Shown here piece by piece: positions 16,112 to 23,199 of a DNA stretch of 49,987 nucleotides. Position 1 is the stretch's first letter. Each line of letters starts with the position of its first letter. The stretch is from positions 1-49,987 of the forward strand of contig CAKUZF010000018.1 in assembly GCA_934718155.1 (NCBI GenBank), written 5' to 3'. The position numbers were made by a program, and so were the translations under genes. Source of the stretch: an uncultured Parabacteroides sp. (GTDB taxonomy: Bacteria > Bacteroidota > Bacteroidia > Bacteroidales > Tannerellaceae). The notes beneath the pieces were generated by a model. The model ran no database searches. It was given only the letters and a program-made list of their open reading frames with translations, and was not told the DNA's origin.

Positions 16112-17233
16112 TTACAGCAATTTCTTGAAACGACGGAGAAACTCCTCGGCCTCGGCCATCGTGAGGCAGAGCGGCGGAAGCAAACGAATCGTGTTGGTGC
16201 CCGCTACGCCGGTGAATACCTTCTCGTCGAAAAGCAGCTTCGTGCGCAGCTCCTTGATAGACTGCTCAAACTCCATACCGATCATCAAACCGCGGCCACG
16301 CACCTCCTTGATGCCTGGCAACTGTTTCAGCTCCTTAAGCAAGAAGTCGCCCACTCGTGCCGCATTGGCCACCAACTGCTCCTGCTCCATGATCTCCAGC
16401 ACTGCGATCGCAGCCGCACAAGCCAAATGGTTGCCGCCAAACGTAGTACCCAGCATGCCATACACCGGCTTGAACATCGGGCTGATCAGCAGGCCGCCCA
16501 TCGGGAACCCATTAGCAATGCCTTTCGCCACACAGATCAGATCGGGCTTGATGCCGCTATACTGATGCGCAAAGAACTTTCCGCTACGGCCATAGCCCGA
16601 CTGGATCTCGTCTAAAATCAAGCAGGCCTCGTATTGCGAACAAAGCGCACGCAGCTGGCGCAAAAAGTCGTCGGTAGGCAACTGGATGCCACCCACGCCC
16701 TGTATTCCCTCTATGATTACAGATGACACGTCGCCCTTCTTCAACTCGGCCTCTACGGCCTCCGCATCGTTAAGCGGCAAATAGGAAACTTGCATCCCCT
16801 CGTTCACGGGCGCAATGATGCGCGGGTTGTCGGTCACACGCACAGCGGCCGACGTACGACCATGGAATGCATGCTTGAAAGTGATCACCCGCTTCTTCCC
16901 GTTATGGAAAGAGGCCAGTTTCAATGCGTTCTCATTAGCCTCGGCACCCGAGTTGATCAAGAAAAGTGAATAATCGTCGTAGCCACAAGCCTTGCCCAAT
17001 TTATCAGCCAACTTCTGCTGCAAGCTGTTGATCACAGAGTTGGAATAAAAGCCCAGGTTGCTCACCTGCTCTGAGATTGCCTTCACATAGATTGGATGGC
17101 TATGGCCCACTGAAATCACAGCATGACCACCATACAGGTCGAGGTATTCGTTGCCTTCCTTATCCCAAACGTGGCAACCCTTGCCTTTGACGATCTCTAT
17201 ATTAAATAATGGATAAACGTCGAATAGTTTCAT
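16112..17233 (-). CDS. argD: Acylornithine aminotransferase (acetyl- or succinylornithine)
   Basis: A 373-residue class III PLP aminotransferase that converts acylglutamate semialdehyde to acylornithine. Visible motifs: NSGAEANENALKLA (phosphate-binding), the HAFHGRT segment, LDEIQSGYGRSG with the PLP-contacting Asp, and CVAKGIANGFPMGG with the Schiff-base Lys. FGGNHLACAAA closes the active site. It is the last gene of argR-GNAT-argG-argC-argD, 25 bases after argC. Whether the natural acyl group is acetyl or succinyl cannot be read from this protein alone; the ArgF' in this window points to succinyl. Confidence 0.93.
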   Translation of the reverse strand: MKLFDVYPLFNIEIVKGKGCHVWDKEGNEYLDLYGGHAVISVGHSHPIYVKAISEQVSNLGFYSNSVINSLQQKLADKLGKACGYDDYSLFLINSGAEANENALKLASFHNGKKRVITFKHAFHGRTSAAVRVTDNPRIIAPVNEGMQVSYLPLNDAEAVEAELKKGDVSSVIIEGIQGVGGIQLPTDDFLRQLRALCSQYEACLILDEIQSGYGRSGKFFAHQYSGIKPDLICVAKGIANGFPMGGLLISPMFKPVYGMLGTTFGGNHLACAAAIAVLEIMEQEQLVANAARVGDFLLKELKQLPGIKEVRGRGLMIGMEFEQSIKELRTKLLFDEKVFTGVAGTNTIRLLPPLCLTMAEAEEFLRRFKKLL

Positions 17234-17258
17234 CTTTTTAGATTATGAGTTTTTACCC

Positions 17259-18227
17259 TTAAAATGCCGAGGGCTTTAGGTGCAGACCGACGGTCTCCTC
17301 CAGGCCAAACAGCAGATTCATATTATGCACTGCCTGTCCGCTTGCGCCTTTCAACAAGTTATCAACCATCGAGATGATCAGCAACTTGTCGTCGATACGC
17401 TCCAAATGGATCAAGCACTTATTGGTGTTGACCACCTGCTTCAAGTCGGGATTCTTATCGGTCACGAACGTAAAGTGATGATCGTCGTAATACTCCTCGT
17501 AAAGGCGAGTTACCTCGGCGATGTCCTTGTCGCAATCCAGGTACATCGTCGCAAAGATACCGCGCGAGAAGTTGCCACGCATCGGGATGAAATCGAGTTG
17601 ATGCGCGAAATCGCCCTGCAGCTGCTTCAAGCTCTGGTTGATCTCGGCCAGATGCTGATGCTTGAAAGGCTTGTAGATTGAGATATTGTCGTTACGCCAG
17701 CTGAAATGCGAGGTGGCCGATGGTTTCACGCCCGCACCAGTCGAACCCGTGATGGCATTCACATGCACATCCGAGCACAACAAGCCGTGCTTTGCCAAAG
17801 GCAAAAGGCCCAGCTGAATGCAGGTAGCGAAGCAGCCCGGGTTGGCCACATGCTTCGACTTGCAGATGCGGCGGCGGTTCAGCTCTGGCAAACCATAGAT
17901 AAAGTCATGCTCGGGGCTCATCAAGCGATAATCCTGGCTCAGGTCGATAATCTTCAGATCCTCGGGCAGCGTGTGGCTCTCCATAAACAGCTTCGTGTCG
18001 CCATGCGCCGTGCAAAAGAACAGCAAGTCGATCTTGTCGAACGGCAACTCGCTGGTGAAGGTCAAGTCGGTCTCGCCAAACAGGCCGCTATGCACATCGA
18101 CAATCTTATTGCCTGCATTGCTTGTACTGTTCACGAACACGATCTCCGCATCGGGATGGTTCAGCAGCAAGCGAATCAGCTCGCCCGCCGTGTAACCCGC
18201 GCCACCTATGATTCCGCATTTAATCAT
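17259..18227 (-). CDS. argC: N-acyl-gamma-glutamyl-phosphate reductase
   Basis: A 322-residue NADPH-dependent reductase that makes acylglutamate semialdehyde. The Rossmann start is CGIIGGAGYTAGELIRLLL and the catalytic Cys is in NPGCFATCIQLGLLPL. GSTGAGVKPS and the IPMRGNFSRGI region follow. The ATG overlaps the argG stop by 4 bases (ATGA). The residue aligned with the usual catalytic His before 'P(M)' appears to be Asp (LDFIPMRG), though a His lies three residues earlier; an alignment is needed to place it. Confidence 0.94.
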   Translation of the reverse strand: MIKCGIIGGAGYTAGELIRLLLNHPDAEIVFVNSTSNAGNKIVDVHSGLFGETDLTFTSELPFDKIDLLFFCTAHGDTKLFMESHTLPEDLKIIDLSQDYRLMSPEHDFIYGLPELNRRRICKSKHVANPGCFATCIQLGLLPLAKHGLLCSDVHVNAITGSTGAGVKPSATSHFSWRNDNISIYKPFKHQHLAEINQSLKQLQGDFAHQLDFIPMRGNFSRGIFATMYLDCDKDIAEVTRLYEEYYDDHHFTFVTDKNPDLKQVVNTNKCLIHLERIDDKLLIISMVDNLLKGASGQAVHNMNLLFGLEETVGLHLKPSAF

Positions 18228-19423
18228 ATCTCTTCATCTTTATGGTTGGTATAATAGACGCGCAACGGCGTTGAGAGCACCTGGATGAATCCCTTCGCAT
18301 CCTCAGCCGTCCAGCCTTTCTGCATCTCGCCATACTCGCCGAACTTCGTCTTCACCAAGTCGTCCTTCGAATCAACGCCTACCGTCGAGAACGAAAGCGG
18401 GCGAAGCTCCAGGATGGCCGTACCGTTCACGTTGCGCTGAGACTCCTGCAACATGGCCTCGATGTCGCGCATAACCGGCTCCAAGTACTGGCTCTCGTGC
18501 AAGAACATGCCATACCAGTTGCCTACCTGGTCCTTCCAGTATTGCTGCCACTTGCTGAGCGTGTATTTCTCCAAGAAACGGTGCGCGGCGATGATCAGCA
18601 TCGGAGCCGCAGCCTCGAAGCCCACACGCCCCTTGATACCGATGATCGTATCGCCCACGTGCATATCGCGGCCGATGCCGTAAGCGGCACCTATCTCCTC
18701 CACCTTCTGGATCGCAGCGATCTTATCCTCGAACACCTCGCCATTCACGGCATAGATCTCGCCCTTCTTAAACTCAATGCGAAGCTCCTCGCTGCCCGTC
18801 TTCGTCACCTGCTTCAGGTAAGCGCTCTCAGGCAAGCCCTGCTTTGAGTCGAGAATCTCACCGCCACAAATCGAAGTGCCCCACAAGCCCACGTTGTAAG
18901 AATATTTCATCTTCGCAAAATCGGCCTCAAAGCCATGATCCTTCAAGTAGTTGATCTCCTCCTGACGGCTCAGCGCCTTATCGCGCGTCAGCGTAATGAT
19001 CTCCACACCCGGAGCCATCACCAAGAAGGTCATATCGAAACGGATCTGGTCGTTGCCCGCACCCGTAGAGCCATGTGCGATCGCATCCGCGCCAATCTCG
19101 TTGGCATAGCGAGCGATGGCCAAGGCCTGGAAGATACGCTCCGAGCTCACGGAGATGGGATACGTGCCATTGCGCAATACGTTGCCAAACACCATGAACT
19201 TCAAGCTCTTCTCATAATACTCCTTCGTGACGTCGAGAGTCACATACTTCGTCGCTCCCAGCTTATAGGCATTCTCTTCGTTCGTCTTCAGCTGCTCGTC
19301 GCTGAAACCGCCCGTGTTGGCGCAAGCGGCATAAACCTCGTATCCCATCTCTTTCGCCAGATACATCACGGTGTATGAAGTATCCAAACCGCCACTGAAG
19401 GCTACAACTACTTTCTTCTTCAT
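18224..19423 (-). CDS. argG: Argininosuccinate synthase
   Basis: A 399-residue enzyme that joins citrulline and aspartate using ATP. The PP-loop is AFSGGLDTSYTVMYLAKEMG near the N-terminus; AHGSTGAGNDQIRFDMTF forms the ATP/aspartate site, and YNVGLWGTSICGGE and GRVGFEAAA lie further on. Length is normal. It follows the GNAT gene by 51 bases and overlaps argC by 4 bases, placing it in the middle of the operon. Confidence 0.97.
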   Translation of the reverse strand: MKKKVVVAFSGGLDTSYTVMYLAKEMGYEVYAACANTGGFSDEQLKTNEENAYKLGATKYVTLDVTKEYYEKSLKFMVFGNVLRNGTYPISVSSERIFQALAIARYANEIGADAIAHGSTGAGNDQIRFDMTFLVMAPGVEIITLTRDKALSRQEEINYLKDHGFEADFAKMKYSYNVGLWGTSICGGEILDSKQGLPESAYLKQVTKTGSEELRIEFKKGEIYAVNGEVFEDKIAAIQKVEEIGAAYGIGRDMHVGDTIIGIKGRVGFEAAAPMLIIAAHRFLEKYTLSKWQQYWKDQVGNWYGMFLHESQYLEPVMRDIEAMLQESQRNVNGTAILELRPLSFSTVGVDSKDDLVKTKFGEYGEMQKGWTAEDAKGFIQVLSTPLRVYYTNHKDEEI

Positions 19424-19474
19424 TCTCTCTTATGCTTTATTTATGATTTTATTCTCGTTCTAAAAAAACAGTTA

Positions 19475-20050
19475 TCAGCGCGACGCAGCCTCCCGTTGCG
19501 CCCGGTGAGGATCCTCGGGATCATACAGCATCGCCGTGCAGATACAATACTTGCGCCCCGTCCGCTCCAGGATGTCATGGTTGATGCAGCCATTGCATCC
19601 ACGCCAAAAGGCCTCGTCGTCGGTCAAGTCGGCAAACGTAACCGGCGTATAGCCCAACTCCGTATTCATCTTCATGACCGCCGCACCCGAGGTCAAACTG
19701 AAGATCTTAGCCTTAGGCCAGCGCATTCGAGCCAGCTGGAAGGTCATGTCTTTAATGCGTTTCGCCACGCCCAAGCCTCTGAAATCGGGATGAACGATCA
19801 AACCCGAAGTGGTCACATATTGCTTGTTTCCCCACGACTCGATATAGCTGAAACCCGCGAATTGATTGCCCGACAAGGCGATCACAGCCTTGCCCTCCTT
19901 CATCTTTTGTGCCACATACTCGTGTGTACGCTTAGCGATGCCCGTGCCGCGCACCTTGGCGGCATCCTCGATGGTTTGCAGGATTACGTCAACGTACTCC
20001 TCGTGGCACGCCTCAGCGATCATCACTTCTACTTCCTTTTCTCGTTCCAT
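19475..20050 (-). CDS. GNAT-family N-acyltransferase, candidate acylglutamate synthase
   Basis: A 191-residue GNAT protein. The acyl-CoA pyrophosphate-binding segment is VHPDFRGLGVAKRI (about 87-100), matching the (Q/R)xxGx(G/A) pattern. The C-terminus has a Cys cluster, C152-x2-C155 and C169-x-C171, in GCNGC and KYCICTAML, which could bind metal. It lies between argR and argG (gaps 33 and 51 bases) and the window has no argA, argJ or argE. The first step of arginine synthesis, acylation of glutamate, is therefore a plausible job: N-succinylglutamate synthase if the pathway uses succinyl groups. That is inference; no glutamate-site motif is recognised. An internal Met at residue 10 is another possible start. 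Confidence 0.85.
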   Translation of the reverse strand: MEREKEVEVMIAEACHEEYVDVILQTIEDAAKVRGTGIAKRTHEYVAQKMKEGKAVIALSGNQFAGFSYIESWGNKQYVTTSGLIVHPDFRGLGVAKRIKDMTFQLARMRWPKAKIFSLTSGAAVMKMNTELGYTPVTFADLTDDEAFWRGCNGCINHDILERTGRKYCICTAMLYDPEDPHRAQREAASR

Positions 20051-20083
20051 TTTTATTTATCGTCTTCTTGTTTCCTGTTTTTA

Positions 20084-20527
20084 TTATATAAAATGCGAAA
20101 GTGCCTCGACCACGGCCTCGCGACTCATCCCTTCGCGCGGCACCACCAAGATGGTGTCGTCGCCTGCGATGGTAGCTAAAATCTCTTTCGGCAGATGATT
20201 GTCGATGTCGGAAGCTATCGCCATCGCATACCCAGGACGTGTGCGAAGCACAGCCAAGTTGCCCGAGAACTCCACCTTTGGGAAGACAGGCTCCATCTTC
20301 CTGACCACAGCTCGCACTGTCCGCTCCTGGGGGAGTCGGTAAGCATAATCGCCCTCTCCATTATGTACTTTGGCCACTTTCAGCTGCTTGATGTCGCGCG
20401 AAAGCGTGGCTTGCGTCACCTTGAAACCGCTGTACTCCAATTCCTTGAGCAACTCTTCTTGGTTACAGATCAGCTTCGCTTCTATAATGCGGCAAATAGC
20501 ATCTAAACGTTCCTTCTTTGTACTCAT
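20084..20527 (-). CDS. argR: Arginine repressor ArgR
   Basis: A 147-residue transcriptional regulator. The N-terminal winged helix contains TQATLSRDIKQLKV, the ArgR recognition-helix signature. The C-terminal hexamerisation/arginine-binding domain contains RPGYAMAIASDID and ILATIAGDDTILVV. With arginine bound it should repress biosynthesis genes. It is the first gene of the arg operon and has a long dyad over its own -7 box, which indicates autoregulation. Confidence 0.96.
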   Translation of the reverse strand: MSTKKERLDAICRIIEAKLICNQEELLKELEYSGFKVTQATLSRDIKQLKVAKVHNGEGDYAYRLPQERTVRAVVRKMEPVFPKVEFSGNLAVLRTRPGYAMAIASDIDNHLPKEILATIAGDDTILVVPREGMSREAVVEALSHFI

Positions 20528-20535
20528 ATCGTATA

Positions 20536-20610
20536 TTTATGCAAAAACGATTGCAAATATAGACCTATTTTCGGAATATATATGCAATCGTTCTGATTTT
20601 TTCGCATAAA
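20536..20610 (-). promoter_or_regulatory. argR promoter with overlapping dyad, probable ArgR operator
   Basis: A nested palindrome: TTTATGC (20536-20542) with GCATAAA (20604-20610), and ACGATTGCA (20547-20555) with TGCAATCGT (20583-20591), the inner arms matching 14 of 15 bases when extended. Within it TGCAA-N6-TTGCA (20540-20555) is a compact palindrome of roughly ARG-box size. The minus-strand -7 box TATATTTG (20554-20561) lies inside the dyad. Binding would block transcription of argR-GNAT-argG-argC-argD. It could also fold as a hairpin after the META gene. Confidence 0.7.
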
Positions 20611-20612
20611 AA

Positions 20613-21053
20613 TTACTGGCGGATCAAGCGCACCACCGTTGTGCCCTGCGCATCGAGCAGGCACATCTCATCGGCATTGGCGCCCTGCTTCACCGAGCGA
20701 ATCTGGCTGATCGCCTCTAAAATCTTGCCTTCCAGCTCCATTTCAGGGCAAGCCATCATCGTAGTGATAATCTCGCCGAGCTGAACGGCCGAGCAATCAT
20801 TGGGCTTCAGCTCGAAGCTCGCATTGAAGAGATTGCAATCCGTCTTGCCATGCACGCTCATCTCACTCATGTCAAAACCGATAAACGGAGCCTCCTCCGC
20901 TTCGACTTTCACCGCTTCGCCATCCACCTCGACGATGTTCCAAGCGCCCTCCAGCGCTTTCGCATCAGTCTTGTCGCTCGCACAAGACACCATCAACCCA
21001 AACAGGGCAGGCATAAGCCACACATAACGCATCAATTTTCTCATCTTTCTCAA
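20613..21053 (-). CDS. META-domain lipoprotein (HslJ-like)
   Basis: A 146-residue predicted lipoprotein: basic N-terminus, hydrophobic core and lipobox LMVSC with Cys24. After the anchor, LEGAWNIVEVDGE begins the META domain, continuing with FNASFELKPN and the ITTMMACPEMELEGKILEAI segment typical of HslJ-like proteins, whose function is not settled (some relate to stress or novobiocin resistance in E. coli). It has its own promoter upstream and ends 3 bases before the argR dyad. Confidence 0.85.
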   Translation of the reverse strand: MRKMRKLMRYVWLMPALFGLMVSCASDKTDAKALEGAWNIVEVDGEAVKVEAEEAPFIGFDMSEMSVHGKTDCNLFNASFELKPNDCSAVQLGEIITTMMACPEMELEGKILEAISQIRSVKQGANADEMCLLDAQGTTVVRLIRQ

Positions 21054-21117
21054 AATTCTATCTATTTATAGTGATAACTTCAATCTTTCCTCTCGAATTT
21101 TACTATTCCAGAGGCCG

Positions 21118-21149
21118 CAAAGGTACGAACCTTTCTATGATTATGCAAT
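21118..21149 (-). promoter_or_regulatory. Promoter of the META-domain gene
   Basis: ATTG (21146-21149), a 20-base spacer and TACCTTTG (21118-21125) on the minus strand match TTTG-N19-21-TAnnTTTG with one mismatch. Confidence 0.7.
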
Positions 21150-21187
21150 TTTAACCTCTAAAGCAAAGCCAATCGGACAAACATTCG

Positions 21188-21195
21188 TATTTTTG
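21188..21195 (+). promoter_or_regulatory. Candidate -7 box for the Gfo/Idh/MocA gene
   Basis: TATTTTTG matches TAnnTTTG and lies 35 bases before the ATG at 21231. No good -33 box is seen. Confidence 0.5.
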
Positions 21196-21230
21196 AACCG
21201 TGTTCATAATTCAAAACTAAAAGCAGGTCA

Positions 21231-22307
21231 ATGAAAATTAGGATAGGACTGATAGGTTTCGGTCGAATGGGTCGATTCTATCTGGAAGAATTCAAGAAAA
21301 ACGAAAAATACGAAGTCGCATACATCAGCGACGTAAGCGAGGAGTGCAGAGCACTGGCTGCCACTGAAGCCCCCGAGGCAACCATCGTGGCTGACTACTT
21401 GACAATCTTCGAGGATCCCACCGTCGAAGTGGTTGCCCTATGCGCCTTGGCCGACTCTCGCAAGGAGCAGATAGAGGCGGCCGTCAAATATGGGAAACAT
21501 ATCATCTCAGAGAAACCTATAGCCGACACCATCGAGAATGAATGGCGTATGGTAGAAGCCGCAGAAAGCTATCAGCAGTTCGCAACCGTAAACCTCTACT
21601 TGCGCAACTCGTGGTATCACCGCTACATCAAAGACTTCATCAAGAGCGGCGAGATTGGCGAACTGGCCATCATTCGCGTCTGCCACATGACACCAGGCCT
21701 GGCTCCCGGCGAAGGTCACGAGGCGGAGGGACCCGTGTTCCACGATTGCGGCATGCACTATGTCGACATCGCCCGCTGGTACGCCAAGAGCGAGTATGCC
21801 ACTTGCCATGCGCAGGGCATCCGCATGTGGGACTGGAAAGATCCCTGGTGGCTGCAATGCCACGGCACGTTCGAAAACGGCATTGTCTACGACATCACAC
21901 AAGGCTTCGTCTATGGACAATTGTCGAAAGACCAAACCCACAACTCCTACATCGATATAATCGGGACGAAAGGTATCGCTCGTATGACACACGACTTCAA
22001 GATGGCGCGCGTAGAGCTACGCGGCGTGAATACGACCGAGATCATCGAGCGCCCCTATGGCGGCAAGAACATCGACAAGCTGATCGATGTCATGGCCGAC
22101 TCAATCAACAGCGGCCGACGGAGCAAGAATCTGCCGCAGTTCCGCGACTCGGCCATTGCCTCTGAGTTCGCCTGGAAAGCGCTCGAGAACGCGAGGCAAA
22201 ATGCGTTGCCCTCTATCGGCAACAACCGCACCTTAGAGGAGATCCGCTACCGCCGGGCGCACATGACAAACGGCTACGGACTGCTGCCACGAAACCATCA
22301 GAAATAG
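21231..22307 (+). CDS. Gfo/Idh/MocA-family NAD(P)-dependent oxidoreductase
   Basis: A 358-residue dehydrogenase, probably acting on a sugar, cyclitol or related polyol. The N-terminal Rossmann fold begins IGLIGFGRMGRFYLEEF; ISEKPIADT carries the family EKP lysine (about residue 97), and HDCGMHYVDIARW in the second domain matches the catalytic GxHxxD region. No signal peptide, so cytoplasmic. The substrate is not predictable: no kinase, isomerase or glycosidase gene is adjacent. It is a single-gene unit, divergent from the META gene and closed by the hairpin at 22371-22410. Confidence 0.9.
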   Translation: MKIRIGLIGFGRMGRFYLEEFKKNEKYEVAYISDVSEECRALAATEAPEATIVADYLTIFEDPTVEVVALCALADSRKEQIEAAVKYGKHIISEKPIADTIENEWRMVEAAESYQQFATVNLYLRNSWYHRYIKDFIKSGEIGELAIIRVCHMTPGLAPGEGHEAEGPVFHDCGMHYVDIARWYAKSEYATCHAQGIRMWDWKDPWWLQCHGTFENGIVYDITQGFVYGQLSKDQTHNSYIDIIGTKGIARMTHDFKMARVELRGVNTTEIIERPYGGKNIDKLIDVMADSINSGRRSKNLPQFRDSAIASEFAWKALENARQNALPSIGNNRTLEEIRYRRAHMTNGYGLLPRNHQK

Positions 22308-22370
22308 AAGGAGAGGCGTGCGGTAACGAGCCACGACAAACCGAAAGCCACACGTCAACCAATCGCAAAA

Positions 22371-22410
22371 AAACGACGGGCAATCACATAAATTTTATTG
22401 CCCGTCGTTT
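22371..22410. terminator. Strong hairpin after the oxidoreductase gene
   Basis: AAACGACGGGCAAT (22371-22384) and ATTGCCCGTCGTTT (22397-22410) are a perfect 14-bp inverted repeat with a 12-base loop. An A-run precedes it, so the minus-strand copy ends in T's; on the + strand the arm ends in TTT. Probably bidirectional: it would end the oxidoreductase transcript and catch read-through from the ribosomal operon. Confidence 0.8.
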
Positions 22411-22438
22411 AGAATTTCCACGGCGATGCTTATGTAAA

Positions 22439-22540
22439 ACGACGGCCGTGGTTATTCACAACCATCACCATGGTTTATCACAACAACGGCCGTAGTTATT
22501 CACGACTCTCACCATGGTTTTTCTCAACAACTTCCGTTGT
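22439..22540. repeat. Array of five imperfect palindromes with a 22-bp period
   Basis: Five 14-base cores start at 22439, 22461, 22483, 22505 and 22527, exactly 22 bases apart, each beginning AC and ending GT. Cores 1 and 3 centre on ACGGCCGT, cores 2 and 4 on ACCATGGT, core 5 on a variant (ACAACTTCCGTTGT). The 8-base spacers are T-rich and similar (TATTCACA, TTATCACA, TATTCACG, TTTTCTCA). A decayed sixth core may lie at 22417-22430. The two core types alternate, giving a 44-bp higher-order repeat. Function unknown. Confidence 0.8.
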
Positions 22541-22562
22541 TTTCATTCCGATAATGATGATT

Positions 22563-22599
22563 AAAAAAAACAAAACACGCCTGTGCGCAAGCGTTGTTT
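22563..22599 (-). terminator. Second, backup terminator of the ribosomal operon
   Basis: On the minus strand AAACAACGC pairs with GCG-TGTTT (one bulge) and is followed by TTTTTTTT (complement of the A-run 22563-22570). It lies about 50 bases beyond the primary terminator. Confidence 0.55.
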
Positions 22600-22647
22600 C
22601 AAAACACCGAAAAGCGGAAGATCAACAAAGGATACATGTAACAAGAC

Positions 22648-22682
22648 AAAAAAAGCGACACACAATTAAGTGTGTCGCTTTT
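22648..22682 (-). terminator. Primary terminator of the ribosomal operon
   Basis: AAAAGCGACACAC (22651-22663) and GTGTGTCGCTTTT (22670-22682) form a perfect 13-bp stem with a 6-base loop. The minus-strand copy ends in seven T's. It begins 25 bases after the rplQ stop. Confidence 0.93.
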
Positions 22683-22707
22683 CTTATTGAGTAAAATAAT
22701 TTGCAAA

Positions 22708-23193
22708 TTACTCAGCTGCGTTCTCTTGAGCGGGAGCCTCAGCAGCCTCAGCAGCGGGAGCCTCAACAGCAGCCTTCTTACGAGAGCGGCGTGTCTTCGG
22801 AGCCTTCTTAGCTGCAGTATCCTTCATCATGTTCTCATCGTAGTCAACCAACTCGATAAAGCACATTGATGCGTTATCACCAAGACGGTTACCTGTCTTG
22901 ATAATGCGAGTGTAACCACCCGGACGGTCAGCGATCTTCTGAGAGATCTCCTTAAACAACTCCGTTACAGCAAATTTGTCCTGCAAATAGCTGAAAACAA
23001 CACGTCTTGAGTGCGTAGTATCCTCCTTACACTTAGTGATCAGCGGCTCAACATAAACACGGAGAGCTTTAGCTTTTGCTACAGTCGTAAAGATTCTCTT
23101 ATGCTTGATCAAAGAGCAAGCCATATTTGCAAGCATCGCATTACGGTGCGTGTTTGTACGACCTAAATGATTGAATTTCTTATTATGTCTCAT
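22708..23193 (-). CDS. rplQ: 50S ribosomal protein L17
   Basis: A 161-residue large-subunit protein near the peptide exit tunnel. The conserved core MRHNKKFNHLGRTNTHR, then RNAMLANMACSLIKH and RPGGYTRIIKTGNRLGD, ends around residue 120. A lineage-type C-terminal extension follows, first basic (KAPKTRRSRKKA), then Ala/Glu/Pro-rich and acidic; E. coli L17 has 127 residues. Last gene of the 33-gene cluster, 6 bases after rpoA and just before the double terminator. Confidence 0.97.
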   Translation of the reverse strand: MRHNKKFNHLGRTNTHRNAMLANMACSLIKHKRIFTTVAKAKALRVYVEPLITKCKEDTTHSRRVVFSYLQDKFAVTELFKEISQKIADRPGGYTRIIKTGNRLGDNASMCFIELVDYDENMMKDTAAKKAPKTRRSRKKAAVEAPAAEAAEAPAQENAAE

Positions 23194-23199
23194 CGTTTC

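Larger units (their letters stand above)
22308..22707. other. 400-base non-coding block with three hairpins and a palindrome array
   Basis: No gene is supported here. In order it holds a bidirectional hairpin (22371-22410), a 22-bp-period array of imperfect palindromes (22439-22540), and two tandem minus-strand hairpins with T-runs (22563-22599 and 22648-22682) that end the ribosomal operon. The first 60 bases show nothing. Confidence 0.85.

Noticed and set aside
22439..22540. Possible CRISPR array
   Set aside because: Units are only 14 bases with 8-base similar spacers, cores are diverged, and no cas genes are present.
22470..22694. Short open frame across the palindrome array and terminators
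   Set aside because: Its sequence is explained by the repeat and two hairpins; no similarity or ribosome site is seen.
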